From the NCBI RefSeq assembly GCF_030272615.1, contig NC_081413.1:444315038-444379037 (forward strand): a stretch of DNA of 64,000 bases. The letters are read 5' to 3'. Source of the stretch: Cryptomeria japonica (Eukaryota > Streptophyta > Pinopsida > Cupressales > Cupressaceae). Positions 11,001 through 22,286 of the stretch are shown here, piece by piece. Both the position numbers and the translations under genes were made by a program. Positions within the stretch are counted from its first letter, which is position 1. The number at the start of each line of letters is the position of its first letter. Under the pieces are notes generated by a model. It did not search any database, was not told the DNA's origin, and worked only from the letters and a program-made list of their open reading frames with translations.

Positions 11001-12216
11001 AGCAAAGGGTTCTTCTTTTTCAGTGATGCTTTATTAGGCAAGACTAGCAACTCCATATGTAGTAAAGAGATTTTATCTTCATGCAAAATTAGTGGCAATC
11101 CTTTTGAGCAATAAAGATTGTTATTTTAGAGTATTATGCATGAGTTTTTATGTCATTTTGTGGGCGGATTCACTCAAGGCTTTTCTCATGCAGTCTTTTT
11201 AAGGTTTTTGAAGGGGATTCATCAAAATTTCTATATATTCTCTTCCTCCTTCTTTTTTCCCTTCGGTTCTTTCTTTTTGCATACACATTTTTGCAAAAAG
11301 CATTGTAGCTCAGCAGTATTTAAATTTTGTAACAACAGACTCCTTTATTTTCAGTAATATAGTAGCAGATCACCTTCTTGGTATTTCTTGTCTAGTGTTG
11401 AATGAATGATTTGATGATTTCCTGTGATTTTTATCCTCTAATTTGTTTCATTCAGTCAATTTGTGGTGCAAGAAAATACATCTTAGTTGGAGGTTCTAGT
11501 TTGTGATAGTTGATTTTAATTGCTTGAAGTTGTGAAAACCTATTGTTTTCCTTCACACACACATTAAATTCATACCTTTCTAGAAAATATTTATGCATCT
11601 ACATGTTCAATTGAGTTGTGAGATTTAGAGTTATTTGCTGGAAGATTTTTGTGAGCTAAGCAGGTTGTAGATCTCAGATAAGATATTTGGTGCATCACCT
11701 TCATTAGAATAGAATTTTTTTATTACACACAAGCCTTCTATCCCTTTCTATCCCTTTTCTTATCAATTATTTACAAGAGATTCACCAAACAGGAAGCTGA
11801 CCTGATCTCCAGAGATTCACCTTCACTTTGAGCAACCCACAAGATCGAAGGTGTTTCCATGTTTCACAACATTGCTTGTTTTCGAAATTAGCATCACGGG
11901 TGCAATCCTTAGTGACAACAGTTATCTTATGCGTCATTCTCAATACATATGAATCATAGCTCAATATTTAATATGTTTCATAATGCATCATGCATTTAAT
12001 TTTGTATCGAGGGAGATTGTAACTACCTCATCATCTCTTTCCTCTATAACCAAGGCTCATTTGTAAATTGTATCTTATCAATTCATTTCAAGCACTTGAT
12101 TTCAATCTTCATTGTTCATTCTTGCTAATGTTGAAACATTCTCATGTGGTTAGGTTATTTCTTGGTCAATCTCTTGAAGACTACAACTTCATCATGGACT
12201 ATTAATCTTTCCAACA
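8090..12216 (+). repeat. Unclassified repeat-rich segment, possibly a very long LTR
   Basis: Base composition is less AT-rich from 8140 to 10860 than in the flanks, and no coding frame is convincing. It has internal dispersed repeats: a block near 8749-8850 (TAAAGATTGAACAAATTGAT, then a deca-block ending GTGACTTGGCAAC) recurs at 9563-9680, and shortened forms occur near 9288 and 10424. Near its right end there is CTCTATAACCAAGG (about 12054) and then TTTCCAACA followed by TGGTATTGAAG (12217), which resembles an LTR end plus a degraded Met-type primer site. It interrupts the diverged LTR of the 7360-13190 remnant. Element class and exact ends are not established. Confidence 0.4.
9968..10096. 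repeat. TTCAA-based short tandem repeat
   Basis: Imperfect repeats of GTTCAAGTG, GTTCAACCG and GTTCAAAGT units fill about 130 bases. No reading frame is implied. Confidence 0.7.
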
Positions 12217-12229
12217 TGGTATTGAAGAT

Positions 12230-13190
12230 TTGTCCAAAAAAATACCCTTCCCATTCCAAATAATTGAGCATTTGATAGAGATTCATTATTTTCCCCCTCC
12301 CACAAGACAATTCATAGACCCAAGTAAACTAAAGAGAGTACCAAGGAGAGCATGAAATTGGGATCATAATTAAGGAATACAATTTATGACATTATATTTA
12401 GCCCCCACTTTAGTAATCATATGATACTATGTGAATATGCAAGCTAAAGTACAACAAAGTAAAAGTTCATGTAAAAGGATAGTGATAAGGTTTTCAAATG
12501 AAGATCCTAGTGTAGTAATACCTACAATACAACATTAACAACCAAATTCTACAAAACCTCTTTGCTAGTGAAAATCAAAATCACCTAAAATCATTAATAA
12601 GGGTGATGGAATTTAAGGGTAGATTGTGCCCCCTATTTTTGCTTGCTCATTATGTATGTAAAAATAGGATATCATGTATACCATGTTGAATTGTGAAAAG
12701 AAGTGATTACAAAATCTTTCAATAGGGTTATTAATGAAAACATCGTCATTTCAAAGAGCATATGGTAAGAACAAGAGTTGAATCATGATTGAACAACACA
12801 ACAAATGGCATGTAGAGGGTTTCATACTAACATGTGAGAAAATATTTCACATAAGTGATAGTACAAGCGACCTAGGATAGATATGCTCGTAGATGAGAAT
12901 TTTAATGTAGTTCATATAGACCTAGATATGCTTTTACCTATTGCGATGGATTTGTTTCCTTGAGATGTTATTGGCGCTCTAATTATTACAATAAGTTAAA
13001 TGTGGATAAATAGAAAACATATCAAAATCAAAATGGACACTTTGTAGCTAGGTGTGACCTCTTTATATGTGCAAGATCGTTATGGGACAAAAAAATACCC
13101 TTGAGACATAATGAAAATGATAATTAAACTTAAGAAAACTTCGCATAAAACTATCACTTTCATTCATTAAAAATTCACATGTTGGTACTA
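12230..13190 (-). mobile_element. 3' LTR end and internal remnant of an older gypsy element
   Basis: At 12377-12900 the order ACAATTTATGACA, TTTAGCCCC, GCAAGCTAAAGTA and later a TGCCCCC block matches 14822-15120, the junction of 3' LTR and interior of the main gypsy element. The part left of about 12382 is thus the outer end of a related 3' LTR, and the part right of it the 3' untranslated interior. The main element is inserted into this older relative at 13191. Confidence 0.55.
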
Positions 13191-14833
13191 TGTAGGGGAA
13201 AAAGTGAGACTAAGTATGGAAACCCTAATCCCACTCTCATACACACTCATGGAATACGAAAGAGCCTAGGGAGGTAATGAATGTCGGATACTTCTTATGA
13301 AAAAGAGAGAGTCATGGATTACCTCTCAGGTTTTCTATTCTTGTGTTGTAAATGAGAGAGAGGAATGAGGCAAAATGCAATCTAACCTAGAATGCAAGTA
13401 AGCAAGCAAACCATAATCTGAAAATGCAGATCAAAGAAGAACTGATACACTGCTGCAAAGTACAAATTAGAAGGAAAAATAAAAGGTACACCTATGTCTA
13501 AAATTTGAGCAGAAATGTTTGGGACTAGGGTGCCACGCCACTATCCTGATTCTACAATTCTGGAGCTGCAACTAATAGGAGGGATTTTGGAGCCTACAAA
13601 GTGTTGTTATGCCAAGTCCTGCTAACAGAAGGCAGGACCATGGTGCCACGCCACTATCCTGGGAAGGAACAGGGCACCACAACCCTATCCTTGGGGTTTC
13701 TACCAAGATATGCAACCCAGAACTATCCCTGTGTGCTCTTCTGCTCCCGAAACTTCCAGCGACGCTCGGATCCAAACCTGTACTTGAAGCTGAAAAAGAG
13801 GGTTTGGGTTTTTTATATATGGTTTTTCCTTAGTCAAACCCCCATATTGGTGATTTCCACCTCCACAAATAGCTACTAACATACTGAAAATGTGTGTGCA
13901 AGAACCTCATGTGTGTGCAAGATCCTAAGAATGAAAGTAAACAACCTAGAGCAACCCTAATTTCTTATGATTGACAAAGTAAATGCTCTAAATCCACAAT
14001 GCAAAGTGATCTAAAGCATAAATATGAATCAAAATGAAGCTTATGAAAAGACATGAAAATAACATGAAATCATACCCAACCCCAAGGGAGAGGTACAAGC
14101 CAATCATCAGTCGGTGATCTCTTATTGTTCTTCTACATCTTCAAAATCCCCCAATTGATAAAATGATGCTTGATGAATGTTTGATGGATGCATGTTGAAT
14201 TTTGTTGAAGAATTCAAAGATCTACTCTTTCACTGCAAAGAAGGCTCTAATGCTTCAAAAACCTGCCCTTAGATTCTTAGAAAAAGACCCCTTCAAATGA
14301 AGAAAGAGAGATCTTAAGTATGAAACCCTAGATCATAATTTCATATGTAGGCCAACCTAGGATTTGAATTTCTTGCTTATATTTTGGGGTTAAGCTATTA
14401 TATCATAGGATTGTGCTCCCAGAATTTTGGGGAAAAAGTCATGGACCATGTGCATTCCCACCACAGTCCAACCACCTTCTCACCAAATTTTTGGGGCCAT
14501 TAGATATGATTATATTAGAGTGCATCCCAAAGTTACAGCTCATTTCAAGATGTTTTGATATGCGAAATCAGGCCTAAACGGTCAAAATAAGACATAATTA
14601 GGGTTTATGCTTAAATGATTCATTGGAGGAATAAGATGAAAAGGGGCACACTTAGGGTAAATGGCCCAACTTTATAATATGTAAAGTTATGAATCATGAC
14701 CTTAGATTTAATTAAATTAATTAATTAAATGCTTAAAGAGGAATGAGAAATGCAAGATGCAAGACACACTAAGGCGGGTGCTAACCTAAGTGTGAAAATG
14801 TTCCACCCTAGCAATGTTGTACAATTTATGAAA
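13191..14833 (-). repeat. 3' LTR of main gypsy element
   Basis: About 1,643 bp, aligned along its length with 24244-25902. The plus-strand start is TGTAGGGG. The other end is GAAA where the partner has GACA, so the minus-strand TG start has been mutated. A minus-strand TATA-like box (ATATATAAAA) lies near 13812-13822. Open frames at 13572-13882 on both strands recur in the other LTR and are LTR sequence, not genes. Confidence 0.85.
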
Positions 14834-15590
14834 CTACATTTAGCCCCAAATTTAGTGGTCATATGACACTACATGCATATGCAAGCTAAAGTAAAAAAAA
14901 GTAAACATCATTTCAAAAAGGATATATCCATAAGTTGTCGAACGAAGCCCACAACGGTATCTGCAGTACATAGTTAGGAAGCACACCCTACAAAACCACA
15001 TGTTAGATCATAAAATAACCTAATTCTTACTAAATAAGGTGATTAAATTTGTAGGTAGCTATATGCCCCCCATGTTTCCACTTGTTTATTAGTGAGGTGA
15101 AACAGGGTATCATGTTTTCCACATCGAATTGTGATAGAGATTTTGATGAAGGAAGTTCACAAAAACTCTATAATTATCATCTAAGAAAATTATAGAACTA
15201 ATGAAGAGTGAGAGGACAAACTCACGATTCCAATGCCACCGACGATGCAAGAATCGGAGCTTCCTAGCTCAAGATATGATAGATTGAACAAAAAGTAAAG
15301 AAATTAGGGTTTTAACTTAAAAACATAAAGTCAAAAAGTGCATAACACATAAATATGAAAGTGACACCTTCATTTGTCACTTTCTAACATTTTTGGCATG
15401 ATTCACTACAAAGGAGCCCACATACAAGCCATCATGTCACGGCAGCGACCTGAGCGACCTACGAGGATGGAGATCGTGTGCTAGTCCGTACTCGTCGACC
15501 GACCACTCGACGAGCTGAGTTGACCTTATATTGACTCCATTTGTCTTTTTCATGCTTTCATAGATTTTAAGAATGATGATGTCATCGCCA
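14834..15590 (-). other. Interior next to 3' LTR, no gene
   Basis: Begins on the minus-strand side with a purine-rich GGGGCTAAATGTAG tract adjoining the LTR, a candidate polypurine tract. The rest is untranslated interior shared with the older relative at 12383-13190. No coding frame supported. Confidence 0.5.
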
Positions 15591-15594
15591 AGTT

Positions 15595-15785
15595 TAGGCC
15601 CGGGCCCCCTCTTCGGACACCTAGGGGTCTTAGGGCACCCTGGTCCTCCTTGGGAGCCATGGTCCCAAGGGGGCACCATGGTTGTCCTAGGGCACCCTGG
15701 TCCCACTTGGGCTCTATGGTCCCAATAGGGTGCTCTGGTCCACTCAGGGCACCCTGGGCCCTATTCGGGGAAACCAGTTGCAACA
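15595..15785. repeat. GC-rich imperfect repeat beside the PMD frame
   Basis: About 190 bases far richer in G and C than the surroundings, made of variants of GGGCACCCTGGTCC and its neighbours GGGTCTTAGG and GGGAGCCATGG. It lies just upstream of the plus-strand PMD frame. Open frames across it on the minus strand are compositional. Confidence 0.65.
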
Positions 15786-15842
15786 CAGGATTAGGCGATG
15801 AATGTCAAAGCTGATAGAATGATTGCATTGATTAGATGATGA

Positions 15843-17440
15843 TTGATTACTAAAGATAGATTTATTTTCATTTTGCAAACACTACCATACATCCACGAGC
15901 ATACCACCTGTCTCACCTTTTATAACCTTTGGGAGAAGATCCCAAGGCTGAAAGTAGGAGAGAGGGATTTTCTACATGCATTGGGCTTGTGGGATGCAAT
16001 GACCATGTCAAACATTCGATTCCATTTTGCGATGTTGATGGAACTAATTGAGAGGTGGGATACAGACACCTCAACATTCTCACTACCTGTGGGGGAGATG
16101 ATGGTCACCCTTGAGGATGTGTACTGCATGCTGCACCTTCCCATTAGTGGAGAGACCATGAGATATTGATCTGACTGGACAGAGGAGGATTATAGGAGAG
16201 AGAAGGTATATGTCATGGGGAGAGTGATATGCGGCGAGACGAGGGGTCATATCATGGTCAGCTAGTTCCTACACCCTACCGGTGAGGTTCCATTAGTGAG
16301 GTGACTCATGATTGCGACCCTTGCACTAGCCATGTGCCCTAATGGGTGGGACACACATATGCACAGAGGACTCATCTACGCTATCTGAGTCATGGAGAGA
16401 CATAGGAGGGTACACTCTTGGGGTCAGAGTATGCTCGTGCATCTTTATCACGACCTTGGGGAGTATGTGTTTGGACAGGGAAGCAACCTCATGAAATGAA
16501 CACTACTACAGGTGTGGATGTTCACGTATATTACCTGCACAAAGTCTGGTGGAGCCCCCATAGAGCTATTCCTAGAGTAACCTAGGGTATATGCTTATCC
16601 TCTTACCCGTGAGTGGTGATTTGGTGATCTCCTATATTGGAGATTAAGCTTAGATAGATTGATAGTAGGTGGAGTCATATGGAGACCCTACCTCAGGATG
16701 TACATGTGGGCAGGGATACATAGGTAGATGTTCAACATGTAGAGGAACTGTCTACTAGAGGGGTGGTACAGCCACATAGTCATTCCCTTCTACTTCAACC
16801 GAGTTCAGCGGTAGTTTGGGTTTGAGAAGTGTGTTCCTATTGATGTGTTTGTGTACATCCGACACTCACACATGATGTCGAGGCTAGGAGCCATTCTTAG
16901 GAATATTAGCGATGAGATTGACATCACAGACTCAGACGAGTCAGATCAGGACATAGCGATAGACTATAGATATGATTTAGGTGTGCACTGGTGGTACATC
17001 ACATGGTGGGGGAGGATATACACTAGATCTATTTTCCTAGTGGATTTCCCTGGAGGGAATCCTAGACCATGGAGATAGTCAAGAGATGGAGAGGGATCCG
17101 ATACATCCGATGAGGGCTCAGATAATCAGGCTGATGACACTAGAGAGAAGGAGGCAGGCGGAGATAGAGACGATCTTGACAACGTAGATGGAGACCAGGA
17201 TGGAGATGATGAGGAGGATGAGGAGGATGAGTCAGATGTAGTTCCTCATCACTCCATGGAGGATACCATAGCCCTATATCCACTGAGTCTCCCACTGTAG
17301 GCGAAGAAGGACCCTATAAGGGGTCCTGATCCTAGTCCCCATCGGCCCACACCTACTATACAGAGATAGTATGAGCATGGAGAGCCTATCGGGTCCCAAT
17401 CTTAGGTAGTCATTGTCCACGATCTCTACTGGTGAGAGGG
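15843..17440 (+). pseudogene. Plant mobile domain (PMD) frame, antisense within the gypsy element
   Basis: The plus strand encodes a PMD-like protein, the class often labelled aminotransferase-like plant mobile domain. The best block is 15843-16169: ALGLWDAMTM, LMELIERWDTDTSTF, then LPVGEMMVTLEDVYCMLHLP, the typical core. The frame continues with several stops through HSWGQSMLVHLYHDLGEYVFGQGS near 16410-16490 and a segment at 16845-17078. It ends in an acidic Asp/Glu-rich region around 17095-17240. The gypsy pol genes run on the opposite strand, and the frame lies between integrase and the 3' LTR. Antisense extra frames are known in Tat-type elements. At least ten stops or frame breaks make this copy non-functional. 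PMD function is unclear; some host members act in silencing and development. Confidence 0.7.
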
Positions 17441-18430
17441 AGAGCCAGGTAAGGTGTCATGTTATTGATTAACTTATGTGTCTTACTTGCTTTAGATTTG
17501 ATGATATAGAATGTTACTGATAAAATATTTCTCTCTTCCTTGCAGCTACCATCCAGGAGTAGCGCGCTTTGATTCAGAATGTAGTGACATACCTCATTAT
17601 GACCGTGCACATTCCTAGTTCCTCAGAGATATCGCACAGATCCCAAAGGAGTACAGGATGACACGAGGACCTTTTCTCCCTGATTCAGATGAAGATGGAG
17701 GTCCTATGAGAGAGATTATGACAAACAAAGAGTGACCTAACAGTGTTACAGACAGAGGCAACCACATACCAAGGGATCATGATGGAGAGGGATCGTAGGA
17801 GCTCCTCACAGAGTCACTCATGGTCCGTATCATGATACACCCCCATGGGGCCACCCCCATGGCTGGATCAAGAGGGGGCATCTACCCACCATCCTACAGC
17901 TACTAGTCCTAGGGATAGGAGATGATTTTGATGTATTGATGTATATATGATGACACTCATGGCTATGTTATTTTAATTCTTAAACAATACATGCATTTCT
18001 TAGATTAGAAGTAACATATTGAGTAATGAACATGTAGGTCTAATTTTAATTTCCATTTGATTGATTTCTCAATACTTCATGATTAAATTGATACATGTGT
18101 AATTTAATTAAATAACTAAGTATTTAATCAAATGCTACTTTGACGATGTAAAAGAAGAATGTATTAAGCCTAAGAACTATATGACTAATGGGTTTTAATT
18201 AACTCTAATTAACCACAACGTGATATAATTCCACTTAACACATAAGAAATTGTATAATATGCTAGCATATATGAGATGTAAATCTATTCAATTTACACAA
18301 AATAATCCAAGACAAACAATAAATTAATGAAACATGCTTGTCAAGAATGAAGTAATGCAGACCAAACAATATAACATCATTTAATATTAAATACTTTAAT
18401 GATGACATGCTAACATATTACCCAATTTGG
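17441..18430. other. Spacer between PMD frame and integrase, no gene
   Basis: 17441-17900 could be the degraded downstream part of the PMD transcript (short open pieces with acidic residues). 17900-18430 is AT-rich with no coding signal. Confidence 0.45.
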
Positions 18431-18433
18431 AAG

Positions 18434-18475
18434 AAAGAGATAGAGCGAGAGAGAGAGAGAAAGAGAGAGAGAGAT
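18434..18475. repeat. GA microsatellite
   Basis: An interrupted (GA)n run directly beside the end of the integrase frame. Confidence 0.85.
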
Positions 18476-18476
18476 G

Positions 18477-19710
18477 GAACTAGGCACAGTATCTACGAAG
18501 GTGCATAGCATTTATGGGTTCCTTAAGAGGCACACCTTCCACATCTGCTATCTTGTAAGCATCTGATCCATAGACCTCGATAACAATGTATGGTCCAAGC
18601 CAATTAGGACTGAATTTTCCTTTCTACTCAAGTAATGCATTCACATTGCATTGATTCTCGTAAAGGACTAAATCCCCTATTGAGAAGGAATGTTGAATAA
18701 CCTTATCATTATAGCTTCGTTGCAAATTTTTATGATAAGCTTGAATATGCTCGAGGGCATTTATATGCCATTCATCAAGCATCTCAAGTTGTTGAAATAT
18801 TTGCTCTCTATAGGAATCATCATCCACTATACCCCTCAGAGAAAATCTCAAAGAAGGAATTTCTAACTCCAAAGGCATAATGGCATCAGCACCATAAACA
18901 AGATTATAAGGAGTACAACACATAGCAACATGTACACTCATGCGATAAGCCCATAGAGCATAGGTTAATTGAGTATGCCAATCCTTACCATGCTTGTTTA
19001 CAGTCTTTCAAAGAATTTGTTCAATTATCCTATTAGAAGACTTAGCTTGACCATTTGATTGAGGATAATAAGGTGTAGAAAATCTATGTTGAATATGATA
19101 TTTCTCAAGAAACTTCTTCACATCCTTATTTTTGAATGACATTCCATTATCTGAAACTAAGGCGGAAGGTATCCCAAATCGAGAAATAATGTTTTCCAAA
19201 ATGAATTGACAAATTACTTCAGCGGTAGTGGATCGAAGAGGAATGGACTCCACCTACTTCATTAAGTAATCAATGGAAGTTATGCTGAAAGTATGTCCTT
19301 GAGATGAAGGAGGAGATATTTTACCAACAAGATCCAAACCCCATGTAGAAAAGGGCCAAGATGCTACTTGAGATCGAAAGCTCTTAGGTAGGGGCATGGA
19401 TCAAATTGCTATGTTGCTGACATTGATGACATCTTTTAACAAACACAAAGGAATCCTTCTCCATGGTTTTCCAATAATATCCCATTCGGAGCAATCTTTG
19501 AACTAAGGATCTACCACCAAAATGCCCCCCACAAGCACCTGAATGTCCTTCTTCAAGAGCAATAGGGACTTCAACTTTGTTTAAGAATTGAAGAAGAAGA
19601 CCATTATAACCCCTCCTATAAAGAACATTAGAGAGGATAATGTATCTAGTAGCCAGTTTATGAATCCTAGCCTTAGTATTCTTATTTGCAGAGTTGAAAG
19701 GTACCATCAC
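18477..19710 (-). pseudogene. Ty3/gypsy integrase (main element)
   Basis: Minus-strand integrase in broken pieces. A His/Cys zinc-binding part is visible at 19384-19710 (GGHFGGRSLVQRLL, then CHQCQ). The core follows: a stretch around 19260-19350 should carry the first aspartate, then SDNG near 19140 gives the second. The third catalytic residue falls in QSNGQAKSSN near 19040, where the family has Glu and this copy has Lys. The C-terminal part at 18480-18941 ends with KFSPNWLGPYIV and AMHLRRY, typical of Tat elements. Stops at 19008, 18624 and around 19260 break it. It would insert element DNA into the genome if intact; the missing Glu alone should abolish this. Confidence 0.85.
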
Positions 19711-20909
19711 TCAAATATCTCACAATATGTGAGTACCATTCATCAGAATCTATAATGCAATAGCATACTACATCACTAGGATTATGAGCAATAGCCAGGG
19801 TAGTAAGGTTGTGAATAGTAAATTTAAGACCTACCAAGGGGTCCTCTAGAGACACCAGAGAGGCAACACATGCCATCGCATCATCATGTCGATTATCTTT
19901 TCGAGGAACGGGCTCCATGGTATAAGAATCGGATTTTTGCAACAAGGATATAGCTAGATCTCTATGTTGTGATAATTTGTCTTGCTTAGCTTGATAATTC
20001 TGTCACTTGTCTTATTATTAGTTGGGAATCTCCATAAATATGTAGATGTTTCACATTTAATCCCAATGCTTCTTTAATTCCATCTATAAGAGACTCATAC
20101 TAAGCAATGTTGTTGGTACATAAGAAATTGAGATGATATGATAAAGGAATAGGCTTCCTTTTAGGAGAGATTAAGACCACCCCTGGCCCCGATCCTATAC
20201 GAAACTTAGAGCCATCAAAGTATAGTTCCCAAGTCTCATCAACCTCAATGGAAAAAATGTATTCATTGGGAAAGGACTCTGGATTAGGTAGGGAGAAGGG
20301 TGAGGGAGCATCAACTAAGTGGTCGGTCAACGCTTGACCCTTTATTGCCTTTTGTGAGATAAACTTAAGGTCAAAATCGGTCAACATCATAACCCACTTC
20401 ACTAAGAATCCAGAAAGATCAATTTTGAAGAAAAGATGTTTAAGAGGATCAAATTTAATGATAACATGGATCTTAGCATTCAAGAGATAATTCCTCAACT
20501 TTTGAGTTGCAAACACTAAAGCAAGGCATTGTCTTTCTATCACAGAATATTGGACTTTGTAATCGAGTAGAGTGTGGCTTATGTAATAAATCGGGCATTC
20601 TCTACCATCCTTATCACATTGTGCCAATAAGGTTGCAAGAGCTTGACGGGAAGTGGCGGTGTATAGAAGAAAAGGCTTAGTAGGATCAATAGGTTGAAGA
20701 ATAGGGGGATTGGCCAAATAGGTTTTTAGGTCTTCAAATGATTGACAAAATTCCTCATTCCATTGGAAAGTGATATTCTTTTTAAGAAATTGTGTGAAGG
20801 GGAAGGTACGATCCACAAGTTGAGAGATGAACCTACGATTAGCTTGGATCCTTCCTTGTAAACTTTTTAGTTGGGACACATTTTTAGGAGGTGGCATGCA
20901 TGTTAACAA
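19711..20909 (-). pseudogene. RNase H and second archaeal-type RNase H (main element)
   Basis: 20100-20909 reads as the RT connection (PPPKNVSQLKSLQGRI) and first RNase H (LLYTATSRQALATLLAQ, YYISHTLLDYKVQYS, IERQCLALVFATQKLR), then a linker. A second domain starts WELYFDGS near 20225 and continues GPGVVLISPKRKPIPLSYHL. An in-frame TAG at 20100 falls where the family has Gln before YES, and the GDSQLI motif follows beyond it. The D-E-D acidic residues of the second domain are therefore still visible. Two RNase H domains are the hallmark of Tat-type gypsy elements. The region to 19711 carries more stops. The enzyme would remove RNA from the RNA:DNA hybrid. Confidence 0.8.
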
Positions 20910-22274
20910 TAAAATCTATCTTCTTCATATCCACCTCAACGCCATGATGTGAAACTATGAATCCTAATAGTTTTCCACTATCCACACCAAAAACACATTT
21001 TTGGGGATTCAAATGCATATTATACTTATGGATTCTCTCAAAGATTTGACGAAGGATCTTAACATGATATGTATGAAGAACGGATTTGGCTAAGATGTCA
21101 TCAACGTAATCTTCTAAGGTCTTATGCATATAGTCATGGAAGATGAGATTCATAGCACGCTGATAGGTTGTGCCCACATTTTTCAATCCAAAGGGAATCA
21201 CAATCCAACAAAATGTACCCCAAGGGGTGGTGAAAGTAGTTTTATATTGATGAAGATTTGATTATATCTTGAGAAACCATCTATAAAGGATAATAAAGCA
21301 TTCCCTACTATCGAATCCACTATCATATCAATATTCGGAAGAGGTAAGTCATCTTCTAAAGAGGCCTTGTTTAAATCAAGAAAATTAGTACACATCCTAA
21401 TCTTGTTTTCAGCTTTAGCCACAGCCACAATGTTTGATCTCCATGGGGAATAATCGACAAGATGAATGAATCCAGCATCCAATAGTTTTTCAATTTCATC
21501 TTTAACTAGTAATGCCACTTTAGGGTGAATCTTTCGAATCTTTTGCTTCACAGGTTTAGAATTAGGAATTAGGACAATGTTATGATTGACAATCTTAAGA
21601 TCTACGCTAGGCATGTCAAAATATATCCAAGGAAAGATCTCAGGGAATTCATGTAACAACTTGGCATATTGTTTTTTCTCTTCTTCATTAAGATATTTCC
21701 CTATCTTGATGATCTTATCTTCAACACAAGGATCCATCTTGATATCAATGGTGTCATTTATTAGGAGATTTCTTTGTTGAGGAGCATCTTTTAATTGAGG
21801 AAATTCTTTAACTATCTCATCATTATTTCTTTCTTTCCCAAAGTAAGCTTCCGTATTTAGATAATAGGGAAAACTACGATTATGGTGATAATGAGGAAGG
21901 TTGTCATAAGCTCCCAAGAATTCAGCTAAGGAATCATTAGTAGAAAATAAATCCAAATAGAAGACACAAGAAGGGTCACAGACAATATATTTTGGATATT
22001 TTAGTGAGGGAGAAGCAGAAATGACATTAACACTAATAGATGGTCTCTTAGAGTCTTTAGTATGCTTGAAAGGATCATAACCAAGCCCAAATGTCATATC
22101 ACAAAATTTGTTTTCCAAGAGAACTTTAATCCCTTGTTCTTGAGCACCACATCCATTTCTATTATATCCACACCTAACTAAGATTTGAAAACCTGGACCA
22201 TAAAGGTTAGTCATTTCTAAAGAAGGAGGATTTTCAAAAAGTGAAGGATCAAAAGCCTCTAGACTAGAAACCAA
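20884..22274 (-). pseudogene. Ty3/gypsy reverse transcriptase with G-patch-like segment (main element)
   Basis: Upstream of RT the frame has a G-patch-like stretch (GFQILVRCGYNRNGCG) near 22150-22200, often seen between protease and RT in this group. RT blocks follow: HPKVALLVKDEIEKLLDAGF, YSPWRSNIVAVAK, FLDLNKASLEDDLPLPNID, and LSFIDGFSRYNQI. A frameshift near 21240 moves KTTFTTPWGTFCW into another frame. The next piece (20884-21201) has IPFGLKNVGTTYQRAM and the catalytic YVDDILAKS. A further frameshift near 20890 separates RT from the connection region. The YVDD centre is intact, but the breaks prevent a full product. Confidence 0.85.
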
Positions 22275-22286
22275 GGGAGATGAAGT

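Noticed and set aside
11136-11357. Phe-rich 73-codon frame
   Set aside because: Result of T-rich sequence; no domain or start context.
13572-13882. Overlapping frames on both strands that recur at 24520-24935
   Set aside because: Both sets are the same part of the two gypsy LTRs; recurrence reflects the LTR, not a gene.
15437-15786. Gly/Pro-rich minus-strand frames
   Set aside because: Translation of the GC-rich repeat block; no conserved domain.
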